Of a stretch of 64,000 bases of DNA, positions 19,401 through 26,640 are shown in pieces. Numbering within the stretch: position 1 is the stretch's first letter; every line of letters starts with the position of its first letter. The notes beneath the pieces were generated by a model, which was not told where the DNA came from, searched no databases, and saw only the letters and a list, made by a program, of their open reading frames with translations. Made by a program: the position numbers and the translations under genes. Source of the DNA: Jiangella alkaliphila (GTDB lineage Bacteria; Actinomycetota; Actinomycetes; Jiangellales; Jiangellaceae); NCBI RefSeq assembly GCF_900105925.1, contig NZ_LT629791.1, positions 6,418,001 through 6,482,000 on the forward strand, in the 5' to 3' direction.

Positions 19401-20390
19401 GCGTCCGCGGTGCCCAACCGCGAGCAGGGCGGGCTGAGCCGCGGCACGATCCTGATGACCTACGCCGGCCGCGACACCGCCGAGCCGGAGACCGCACCGG
19501 CCTTCGTCACCCTCGACGGCGACGGCGCGGGCGTGCGCGGGCTGCGGATCTTCCACCCGGAGAACAACCCGAACGCCGAGGGCGGGCTGGTCCCGTACCC
19601 CTACGCGATCCGCGGCGCCGGCACCGGCACGTACGTCATCGACGTCGGCATGGCCAACGCCTGGAACGCAATCGACCTCGCCACCGAGCGCAACGACGGC
19701 TTCTACGTGCAGAAGGTGACCGGAGCGTGGCTGCACCACGGCATCAGCGTGGGCGCCAGCGACGGCGGACGCATCGAGGGCGTGCTGGTCAACGGCAATG
19801 CGCCCGAGCGGGTCGGGTTCTTCCTGCCGGACTGGCAGGTGGACATCTTCCCGGACGTGATCGACGCCGTGATGCGGCCGCAGACGCAGCTCATCACCGT
19901 CGACGGCGCGACCGGCCTGACCGTCCTGAACGCGTTCGCCTACGGCGTGCACGACGGCCTGGTCGTCTCGTCCGGCGAGGTCAACGCGTTCAACGTCGGC
20001 ACCGACAACCTGGGCACCGGCGGCTACAGCGTCGCGGCCGGCGACGGCGTCGAGCCGGGCGACGTCGTGGTGACGAACGTGCTGCGCTACAACGGCGTGA
20101 CGACGGTGCAGGCGCCGGTGGTCGCGCACAACATCATGGTGATCAACATCGAGGAGTTCCCGGTGACGGCGTCCGCGTCACCCGCAGGCACCGTCACGCT
20201 GACCGGCAACCAGACGATCCCCGGCCACTACGAGCGGGGCGCCGTCGTGACGGCGACGGCGACGCCCGCAGCGGGGCACGTCCTCGACCACTGGACCGTG
20301 AACGGCATGGCCGCCGGGGACGAGCCGGTGCTCGAGCTCGAGGTCAGCGGGGCGCACGAGGTCGTCGCGGTGTTCGCGCCCACCGGCTGA
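16434..20390 (+). CDS. Large secreted multi-domain beta-helix protein (pectate-lyase-3 / GH28-like)
   Basis: It begins at TTG 16434 after GGAGG with a signal peptide (RRRLLTAAAALAVTAAALPA). The 1318 residues contain: two tandem beta-sandwich repeats, each with an APRAGD...G(F/Y)W(G/S)T pattern (about 60-130 and 200-330); a FIVAR-like helical unit (about 362-420); an F5/8-type C (discoidin) domain (about 420-550, SVNGRDFHELGRGG); two right-handed beta-helix units, starting DAAAYGADPSGAADSTAAIQ (about 575) and GYQPAEDATVAIQRALDQAG (about 940); and a C-terminal InlB-like repeat (ATPAAGHVLDHWTVNG). It probably attacks or binds a plant or microbial polysaccharide outside the cell. The exact activity is not recognisable. 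Confidence 0.85.
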   Translation: MPAPAHLRRRLLTAAAALAVTAAALPAPLASIVASAAPGDGIGDLMYPLGVGADLGPEPATLGLAPRAGDDPAGLRTGELDGRGFWGTDVAAGTGYLAFDLDDDYVASLGDSIATVSVAYHDTGSGDLVLTPDGGEAVRRPYSGAGGWAQAAFDVSTADLAGELRLTAETGGAARDVTVASVRIATPLASVGLGDVPATAGIAPRAGDAGTGLLTGTVAGRSYWSTNRAAPAPGILYFYMNVDDSLVHDTTDTVLVGIDYFDQGNGALGLHYDSPGPDIPHRFKSAANVQYGDTGTWRTHTYALTDAILTNRSNGSDFRVHDGGSPVPLRVAEVRVTVVPDVLDAASGLLAFIDDVELALGAAREGDRDGEYPPGSKAELSAAVAAARAVADRPDVTEAEVKPALIDLHSAHQAFLAAAVDTNVAVGATATASGTSAGSPAEVVDDDTGTVWTSAAAGPDEWLRVDLRRPRHLDEIGLRFGALRAAAYTVEGSVNGRDFHELGRGGAGLSGRETVTWTRFEEQLLRSVRVRFDTPLPGATTVAVRELELRDVPEIRTDPHLVETVYPTDDVVVADLDAAAYGADPSGAADSTAAIQEALWDCYDAGGGTVWLGAGTYRVTGTVEVPAFCTLRGDRRDPDTAGADYGTVISAELPPGDDGPVLFRVGGSAGVRGLTTYYPAQDAADPVPYNYTFELPGRAWRGEENYMMSTIAEVTMLNSYRGIGVSTMPSDRGEAPANGQVHESSTVRDVRGTVLFEGVRAYNGADVGTWEDIRFDNGYWASAPAQYQPPERTVLDAWTRANGTGLILGDLEWDEFTGIELADYATGIHVVPGQRVSFAGSFLDVQIRRTDVALQVEEFDSRWGLVLAGSTLEGSEAAVVNRSQGFVKVTDTELSGPAEGIVHRLSGDTPEYEPATPPKPQRAVLYDVTAGPFGARGGNGYQPAEDATVAIQRALDQAGADGGGVVYVPAGWYRVDGRLRVPAGVELRGASAVPNREQGGLSRGTILMTYAGRDTAEPETAPAFVTLDGDGAGVRGLRIFHPENNPNAEGGLVPYPYAIRGAGTGTYVIDVGMANAWNAIDLATERNDGFYVQKVTGAWLHHGISVGASDGGRIEGVLVNGNAPERVGFFLPDWQVDIFPDVIDAVMRPQTQLITVDGATGLTVLNAFAYGVHDGLVVSSGEVNAFNVGTDNLGTGGYSVAAGDGVEPGDVVVTNVLRYNGVTTVQAPVVAHNIMVINIEEFPVTASASPAGTVTLTGNQTIPGHYERGAVVTATATPAAGHVLDHWTVNGMAAGDEPVLELEVSGAHEVVAVFAPTG

Positions 20391-20396
20391 GCCGGT
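20382..20396. terminator. Short hairpin between convergent genes
   Basis: ACCGGC-TGA-GCCGGT spans the stop codon of the secreted protein and the first base of the convergent dehydratase stop. No T-run follows, so termination by this hairpin is only possible, not shown. Confidence 0.3.
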
Positions 20397-21613
20397 CAAG
20401 GCCGGACGACGGTGCCGTCGGCCAGGCGATCGATGTGGTACGGCCGGTGATAGCCGGCCGTACCACCGCCGCCGAGCAGAGCGGCGGCGCGGGCTTCGTC
20501 GACGTCGACGCCCAGCCCCGGCGCGTCGGACAGGTACACGTACCCGTGTTCCACGACCGGCGCGCCGGGGAACGCCTCCAGCTCGGCCGGCGCGAAGGTG
20601 TTCTCCTCCTGGATGCCGAAGTTCGGCAGCGCGCGGTCCAGGTGCAGGGCCGCGGCGAAGTTCAGCGGATCATTGTCGCCGCCCTCCTGCCACGCCGTCC
20701 GCACGCCGAACGCCTCGGCCAGCGCGGCGATGCGCAGCGCGCCAGTGATGCCGCCCACCTTCGACACCCGGGCACGGACGAAGTCGACCAGCCGCTCCGT
20801 GATCAGGTACCGCCAGTCGTCGGGATGGGTGAACAGCTCGCCGATGGCCTGCGGCGTCGTGCTGTGCTGGCGCAGCGTCCGGTACCAGGCGCTCTGCTCG
20901 GGCGGCAGCGCGTCCTCCAGGTAGTACAGCCGGTACGGATCGAGCCGGCGGGATAGCTCGACGGCAGCGTTGGGCGACAGGTGCTCGTGGACGTCGTGGT
21001 TGAACTTGAGCTCCGGGCCGAAGCGGTCGCGCAGCCGCTCGAACATCGCCGGCGTCGACCGCAGGTAGGCGTCCTCATCGAACGGCCGCTGGGTCCAGGC
21101 GTTGCGAGGAAGCGCCACGCGGCCGCCGTCGACGAACCCGCCGCCGCCGTACCCGCCGGTCTGGCAGCGGATCACCGTCCAGCCGTCCTCGACGTACCGC
21201 GCTACGTCGTCGATCAGCGCGTCGACGTCGTCGCCGGACGCGTGGGCGTAGCACGGCACGGCCGACCGGGCGGCGCCGCCGAGCAGCTGGTAGACCGGCA
21301 GGCCGGCGACCTTGCCCTTGATGTCCCACAGCGCGACGTCGATGGCGCCGAGCGCCGTGGCGGTGATCGAGCCGTTGCGCCAGTAGCCGCTGGCCTGCAG
21401 CGTGTGCCAGATGTCGGTGATGTCGGCCGGGTCGCGCCCGGCCAGCTGCGGGGCGTACAGCTCCTCGACGACCGCGGCGACCGCGCCCGGGTTGTAGAGG
21501 TCGCTGGCCGAGCCCACGCCGTAGAGGCCCGGCTCGTCGGTCTCAACCCTGACGACCGTCCACGAGCCGTCCGCACGGGTCCGGACGCAACGCACGGCCG
21601 TGATGGTCGTCAT
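20396..21613 (-). CDS. manD: Enolase-superfamily mannonate dehydratase-like protein (ManD/RspA group)
   Basis: A 405-residue enolase-superfamily enzyme. The three metal ligands are visible as D207 (KFNHDVHEHL), E233 (YYLEDALPPE) and E259 (AIGELFTHPD), and the barrel continues with DFVRARVSKVGGITGALRIA. This spacing and the sequence DVHEHLSPNAA match the ManD subgroup, which dehydrates D-mannonate to 2-keto-3-deoxy-D-gluconate, although many members have low activity or other acid-sugar substrates. It lies convergent to the secreted beta-helix protein and completes the carbohydrate module; an acid sugar as the end substrate of the module is a reasonable inference. Confidence 0.85.
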   Translation of the reverse strand: MTTITAVRCVRTRADGSWTVVRVETDEPGLYGVGSASDLYNPGAVAAVVEELYAPQLAGRDPADITDIWHTLQASGYWRNGSITATALGAIDVALWDIKGKVAGLPVYQLLGGAARSAVPCYAHASGDDVDALIDDVARYVEDGWTVIRCQTGGYGGGGFVDGGRVALPRNAWTQRPFDEDAYLRSTPAMFERLRDRFGPELKFNHDVHEHLSPNAAVELSRRLDPYRLYYLEDALPPEQSAWYRTLRQHSTTPQAIGELFTHPDDWRYLITERLVDFVRARVSKVGGITGALRIAALAEAFGVRTAWQEGGDNDPLNFAAALHLDRALPNFGIQEENTFAPAELEAFPGAPVVEHGYVYLSDAPGLGVDVDEARAAALLGGGGTAGYHRPYHIDRLADGTVVRP

Positions 21614-22409
21614 GACACCACTTCCTCCGTCGGACGGGACGGCGTCAGCCTAGCCGGGGGTAGGGCTGTCCCCACCCCGAGAGTGGAGCGGGCATCGCTG
21701 TGCCGGCGACCGCCGCGGACCAGGCTTGGACCGTGCCTTCCACCGCTGCGCCGGCCCGGTTCGCGACCGCGCTCGACCTTGCCGTGGTGGCGCTCGTGGC
21801 CGTCGCCCCTCGTCCTTGCCGTGTAGCGGTTCCGGGCCTGCGGCCGCCAGTGCGCAGCAACGAGCGCGACGTCGCCTTGCGCCGGCGTCGTTGCCGCCAG
21901 CAGGTGCCGGCCGAGGAAGGCCAGCGCGGCGGCCTCGTCCTGCCGCGACCGTGCGGTCTTCTCACATCGACCTTCATGGTGGCCTTCGGGACGTGATCGG
22001 CGCTCATGGCGTGACCTCCAGTCCATGTCCCTCGTCGATGGCAACGGCGTGACCTTCGCGCCGTCGAGACGCTTCCGGACGTCCACCGCGTGGCCACCGC
22101 ACATCGGCCTGCTACCAACGGCGTCGCCTACGTCGAAGGTGGCCGGCTCGGGTGCACGGCAGGCCCCGCCGGGTCGCATCCCGCGACCGCCCGCATCCCG
22201 GCTCCTGGCACCACCTCGTGCCGCCGCTCGAGTTGAGCGCGTTGCCGTGGTCGGGGCAGACACCCCCGGCTGCGCAGGAAACGGCGCAGGGCTGTCGTCG
22301 GACTCCAGGACCTGCGCCACTACCGCGCTACCACCTCGATCCGAACGAGGTGCGTGCGTGAACGTGCGGGGGGTAGAGAGATCGGGACCGGGCTGGAAGG
22401 AGCATTGGC
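21614..22409. other. About 800 bp without a convincing gene
   Basis: Open frames on both strands are arginine-rich and lack motifs. One leftward segment around 21880-21960 reads DEAAALAFLGRHLLAATTPA and could be the trace of a small decayed gene, but I do not recognise it. The last bases hold the AAGGAG ribosome site of the gene starting at 22410. Confidence 0.4.
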
Positions 22410-23135
22410 GTGATCCGTCCCACTCGTCGCACAGCCACGGCGGACGACGCGTCCCGCGCGTCACCGCGCGACCATGTCCGGGTCGTCGCCGTCGCAGCTT
22501 CGGCGGCATCGATGGTCCTTGTCCCCACGCTCGGTCCGCTGGTCGCCGACACCGAGGAAGGTGCTGACCAACACGACACCGAGATCACCCCACCGGACTA
22601 CGCTTTCGCGATCTGGGCGCCGATCTTCGTCTCCACCGCCGCCAACGCCCTCCAGCGTGCCCTCAACCCGACCGCACCGGTCAACCGCCGGACCGGCTGG
22701 TGGCTCACCGGCGCCTACGGTGCGAACGCTGCCTGGTCCATCGCCGCGCAGTCAGACCGCTTCCGGTACACGCCGTTCGTTCTTCCCGTCGCCGCAGGGT
22801 TCGCCGCTGTTGCACATCGTCGTGCGCAGAACGACCGGCCGAGCGGCATCGAGCATGTGGCCGCCGAGAGCAGTGCCTCCTTTCGGATGGACCAGCGTGG
22901 CCACAGTCGTCAACGCCTTCGCGACCAACCGGCGCGGCAGACTCGCGACCCCGACACCAACCGGGCGAACCGCAGCTCACCTCACGTGGCCGAAGCTGCT
23001 GTCGCGTTGACCGCGAGTATCGGCACAAGCCGACATGGCTACACCTCGACCGGCCTGGCGTGCACCTGGGCGTTTGCAGCCAACGCCGCCAACCCCGAAC
23101 GCACCGCTCCGTGGACGCGCGCGTTGGCCCCTTGA
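22410..23135 (+). pseudogene. TspO/MBR-like (tryptophan-rich sensory) membrane protein, twice frameshifted
   Basis: From GTG 22410 (AAGGAG upstream) the frame gives an N-terminal span VVAVAASAASMVLVPTLGPL, then DYAFAIWAPIFVSTAANALQ, TGWWLTGAYGANAAWSIAAQ and TPFVLPVAAGFAAVAHRRAQ. Around 22830 the reading moves to another frame (PPFGWTSVATVVNAFATNRR) and near 22985 returns to the first (AAVALTASIGTSRHGY, TWAFAANAANPERTAP). The order FxIWxPI, GWTSVAT and a late W-rich span resembles distant TspO/MBR-family proteins of actinomycetes, five-helix membrane proteins of uncertain role. Two separate lesions argue for real decay here. Confidence 0.55.
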
Positions 23136-23291
23136 TGGCGGCGCGAGCCGATCAGGATCGTGCGGAACCGAGCAGGGCCGTCGTGGCCGAGGTGGCGTCG
23201 AGCGATCCGCGCGGCCTGAGCCGCCGAAGGAGGAGTCACCCACCATCATCGGCAACGCTCAGCACCATCAAGGCCGCGACATCACCCACAG

Positions 23292-24144
23292 AGTCAGGCG
23301 AGGTCGACGTGAACCGAGCCGGACCCGTCGACGTGGGCGCTCACCCGCTGGCCGTTGTGCACCGCCACCTGGACGATCGATCCCGTGATCACGGTGTCTC
23401 CGGTTCCGAACCCTTCGCCGAGGGTGGCCAGCAGCCGTGCCGCGCGCAGCAACAGACCATCGAGGTCCCGGCGAACACAGCCTTGGCGAGTACCGCGCCA
23501 TCGACGATCGCACAGGCGCGCGCCGCAGGCCGGGGGAACCCCGGGGTCCAGGGCCCGAACAACACGGCGCGGTGGAATAGGTTCGCGGCCACGATGGCGG
23601 CTGGGTCGTCGCTGCCGCCGAGGTCACACAGCTCCAGAGCGACCGTGAAGCCGCCGACTGCCGCTCGCACCTCGTCCGCTCCACCGTCTGGGTCGACCGC
23701 CCGCCTGAAGCGGACCGCCACCTCGACGTCGGCACGGGGCACAGCGTGAGCCGTCACGGAACACCGAGATCCGCATGACAGCACAGTCTGCGAGGTCAGA
23801 TACCCGACGACCGGACCGCCGCCGATAGGCTCGCGATCGCCCAAGCCCAGCTTCCAGCCGACCCGTGTGGCGCCGCCATCCAGCGCGTCCTGCCGGACGG
23901 TGAGTTGCGCGCCGGGTGCGCCCAGCAGCATCGGATCGGGCTCTGCCACCGCTGCCACCTACCCCTCGCGCGGTCGCGATGACGCGACCGCTCGTGCGTG
24001 CACCCATCGAATCGGAGGCTCGGCGGCGCGCACCTGGTGGCCGAGCCATGGTGGACCATCTCCAAGGGCCGAGCGGCTGGTCGTGTACGACATCGTTCAC
24101 GATGGACGGCCTCCTTCGCGGTGGCGTCTAGCCTGCACCTACCC
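23292..24144. repeat. Diverged direct repeat, copy B (partner 3027-3880)
   Basis: This holds the second, broken FAH-type gene and its matching upstream flank, including the inverted repeat GTCGTGTACGAC at 24080-24091. Orientation is the same as copy A. Differences are spread over the whole block, so the duplication is old compared with the sialidase duplications further right. Confidence 0.75.
23294..23958 (-). pseudogene. FAH / 2-keto-4-pentenoate hydratase-like protein, frameshifted second copy
   Basis: Starting at GTG 23958, it reads VAEPDPMLLGAPGAQLTVRQ, GWKLGLGDREPIGGGPVVGY, ADVEVAVRFRRAVDPDGG and ALELCDLGGSDDPAAIVAAN, closely following the intact paralogue at 3029-3685. Comparing the two nucleotide sequences shows one base missing near 23485 (GCCTTGGCG here, GGCCCTGGGCG there), after which this copy loses the C-terminal frame although the underlying bases still encode it down to the stop at 23294. 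It is either a pseudogene or a sequencing error. Confidence 0.78.
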
Positions 24145-24252
24145 AGCGGCTGGCCCGCCATGCCCGCAGGTGAAGCCCGGAGGGCCTACGCTGCCGACCA
24201 GCTGGAGCGCCGCAGCCGCATCGTGCTTACGTGAAGTCGATGGACTTGGCTG

Positions 24253-24939
24253 TCATGATCCTTTGGACAGAAGTCCGGTCGTGATGACCTGTGATGCGAC
24301 GGCGCGAAGTTTGATGTTGTTGTCTCGGGAGAGCCGACGCAGCACGGCGAACGCTCGATCGGCATCCAGACCGTGTCGTTCCATGAGCATGCCTTGTGCC
24401 AGCCCGACGAGGTGGCGGGCGTCGATGGCGTATCGCAGCCCGGCTTCTTCCCCGGTCGTCGCGATCGCTATCGAGGCATGCCGAGCGAATATCTCCGCCA
24501 CCGCCACGTCGTCCTCGTCGAACGCACCTGACTGCGTTGCATAGAGGTTGAGCGCGCCCAGGGTCCGGGCTCCGCTGAAGAGCCGAACCGAAACCACGCA
24601 GCGAAGCCCGAGATCTGCCGCGGCTGGGGCCCATTGCGGCCACCGTGGGTCGACGCCGATGACGTCGACCAGAACCGTGGCCTGATGCTGCATCGCCCAC
24701 AGCGCGGGCCCCTCGCCGTGCTCGCCCTGCAGCTGGTCGATCTTGTTCACCCACGCGTCGGTCGTCGCCGCGCTCTCCAGCTGCCCTGGCTTGTGCGACA
24801 GGACCAGCCCGGCCCGGTCGCAGGTGATCGCATGACAGGCGTGCTCGATCACGAGTTCGAGCGTGCGCTCAGGATCTGGCGCTTCGTGCAGATCGGCAGC
24901 GATCCGAGCGAAGTCCGCCGAGTCGAGTCCACCGCTCAC
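24253..24939 (-). CDS. GAF and ANTAR domain regulator
   Basis: A cytoplasmic RNA-binding regulator of about 228 residues. Residues about 15-155 form a GAF sensor domain (LHEAPDPERTLELVIEHACH through ADLGLRCVVSVRLFSG and ALNLYATQSGAFDEDDVAVA). The last 60 form an ANTAR domain (LVGLAQGMLMERHGLDADRA then FAVLRRLSRDNNIKLRAVA), which in this family binds paired stem-loops in mRNA leaders to prevent transcription termination. GTG 24939 is the preferred start; an upstream TTG at 24987 would add 16 residues. It stands alone between two decayed regions. Confidence 0.88.
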   Translation of the reverse strand: MSGGLDSADFARIAADLHEAPDPERTLELVIEHACHAITCDRAGLVLSHKPGQLESAATTDAWVNKIDQLQGEHGEGPALWAMQHQATVLVDVIGVDPRWPQWAPAAADLGLRCVVSVRLFSGARTLGALNLYATQSGAFDEDDVAVAEIFARHASIAIATTGEEAGLRYAIDARHLVGLAQGMLMERHGLDADRAFAVLRRLSRDNNIKLRAVASQVITTGLLSKGS

Positions 24940-25089
24940 TTCGCCACCAACCTCAAGGACCTTTGCTTCTGCGGGCCGGGCCGACAAACGCCTATCGGTC
25001 TACCTCCGCGGCCAAGCGCTAGTATGCCCCTGGATCACAGGACCCAACCGATAGAAGCACACTCACGGCGATTCTTGTACCAGTCGACC

Positions 25090-25627
25090 TAGCCGGCGGT
25101 GGAGTACTCGACGTCAGCCCGGCGGCGAACGCTGCCAGGAAGCCGGGGTAGTACCCGCGCAGCCGGGCGCGCAGCTCCTGCACCAGCTTGGTGCGGCGCC
25201 ACACGCCGTCCTGGTAGGCACGCGCGAGCACGGTGATCGAGCGGGCCAACGCCGTGTCGTCGGGCAGCCTCCGGTGCAGGTGCGCGTCGGTGCGCAGGAT
25301 GTTCGCCAACGCCATCGCGTCGACGTGATCGCTCTTCTTGCCCGACAGCGACGTGCGTTCTCAATATCGGGCGACCGCCAGCGGGTTGGTCGGGTAGATC
25401 GGCCAGGCCGCGCGCAGCACCGCGACCAGCAGCCCGCGTGGTGTCTCGATCGCCACCGGGATCGGATCCTCGGCGCTGTCGCCGGCGGCAGCCAGCATCG
25501 CGGTCAGCTCCGCGATTCCGTCGAGGCTCTCGTCGATTCGTCGCTTGGCGATCAGCGCGCCGTCACTGTCGACGAGCGCGATGTCGTGGTGTCCCTCGGC
25601 CCAGTCGATGCCGCAGTACACCGCCAT
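25090..25627 (-). pseudogene. IS110-family transposase, nonsense-mutated and truncated
   Basis: The N-terminal half of an IS110 DEDD transposase: MAVYCGIDWAEGHHDIALVD (first catalytic D), PIPVAIETPRGLLVAVLRAA and YPTNPLAVARY. An in-frame TGA replaces what is normally an arginine codon (CGA), and the frame continues ERTSLSGKKSDHVDAMALAN and LRTDAHLHRRLPDD to GYYPGFLAAFA. The C-terminal half with the serine motif is missing; sequence after about 25090 is unrelated. It cannot transpose. Confidence 0.85.
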
Positions 25628-25914
25628 GTATCCCCCTCACCCAGTCGTGGACTGTTGCTCCGGTCCGAGGGACCGGGTGGCACCGCGCGGCGACCTAATT
25701 GCAAGGCTCGAGGGCCTGACCTCCGATAGAGCCGTTCGCGATCCCAGCAACCAGCGGGGACGTCGGCGTTCTCAGCAGAGAGCTCACAGGCTCAGCACAT
25801 CAATCGACGTCCCCCGCGGGCGGGCTCGAACCACGACCGACCCTGGCCACCACATGATCGAAGACGGGCCGGATACGCCGAGATGCGCCGGTCTCAAGCG
25901 AAAACCTCGATGGG
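25628..25914. other. About 290 bp between two insertion-sequence remnants, no gene seen
   Basis: No gene, tRNA or clear terminal inverted repeat was recognised. It may contain ends of the flanking elements. Confidence 0.4.
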
Positions 25915-26226
25915 CTAATACATCACCAGACGTCGTCCCCGGCGAGCCCGGACCCGTTCTTCGACACGTCCTATTAGGACATCACGCTGCATCCGCAACT
26001 CGGTGTTCTCCCGACGCAGCCGCTCCAGCTCCGCCCGCTCGGACTCGCTCAACGCGACATCCTCACCGCCGCGCTCGCGGCGCTGCTTGGAGCACCAATT
26101 GCCCAGCGTGCCCTCGTTGACCCCCAGCTCCCTGGCCACCTGCGCGATCGGCCGCCCGGTCTCCAGCACCAGCCGCACCGCGCCCTGCCTGAAGTCCTCA
26201 TCGAACTTCCGATACTGCCTACCCAT
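25915..26226 (-). mobile_element. IS3-family OrfA (transposase subunit A), C-terminus altered
   Basis: A 103-residue protein MGRQYRKFDEDFRQGAVRLV, with the HTH segment PIAQVARELGVNEGTLGNWC and a leucine zipper ERAELERLRRENTELRMQRD. This is the DNA-binding OrfA of an IS3-type element. Normally VLKRS...W follows and a frameshift leads into OrfB; here RDVL runs into an arginine-rich tail and no OrfB with the DDE domain follows. The element is therefore a non-autonomous remnant. Confidence 0.85.
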
Positions 26227-26640
26227 CGCCCAACCTCCTCAAAGGCGATGTCTCCTCGCTACGAGGGGAGGCTCACATGCGATCCATGGCAGGCGTGTCC
26301 ACGTCGACACTCCCCGCACAACTCATGACCCGAGCCGCCTGGTGGCCAGTCAACACGACAGCAATATTCGGCGTGCTACCGCTCTGCACGGCAATCCCCA
26401 TTCGTTGTCCGCACACAAGGCGGCGTCGGAGCCCCGTGTCCAGGTGTTCGACACCGATGGAGGTGCCGACGTGGTCACGAAGAACGGAACCGACGGGTCA
26501 CGCCGCTGGAGGAACGCCTCGCCTCGTGCACGGTCCAGTTCGGCCGGCCGCTAGGCCGCACGCCCGACCCGGCCCGAAGCCGGCGAGGTGAGCGGCGAGC
26601 CGCCTCGATGGAGTACAGAAACCTCTCAAGGGGTGCGCCA
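26227..26640. other. About 410 bp without a recognised gene
   Basis: The segment has lower GC than its surroundings in places and no motif-bearing frame. It separates the IS3 remnant from the end of the O-acetylesterase gene. Confidence 0.4.

Noticed and set aside
16518-20129. A 1203-residue open frame antisense to the secreted beta-helix gene
   Set aside because: It is a GC-driven shadow: low-complexity Arg/Val/Asp-rich, no domain, and the opposite strand has clear conserved domains and a signal peptide.
13164-20390. A single 2408-residue protein joining alpha-mannosidase and secreted protein
   Set aside because: The true GH38 C-terminus is present in another frame, and the second protein has its own ribosome site, start and signal peptide at 16434.
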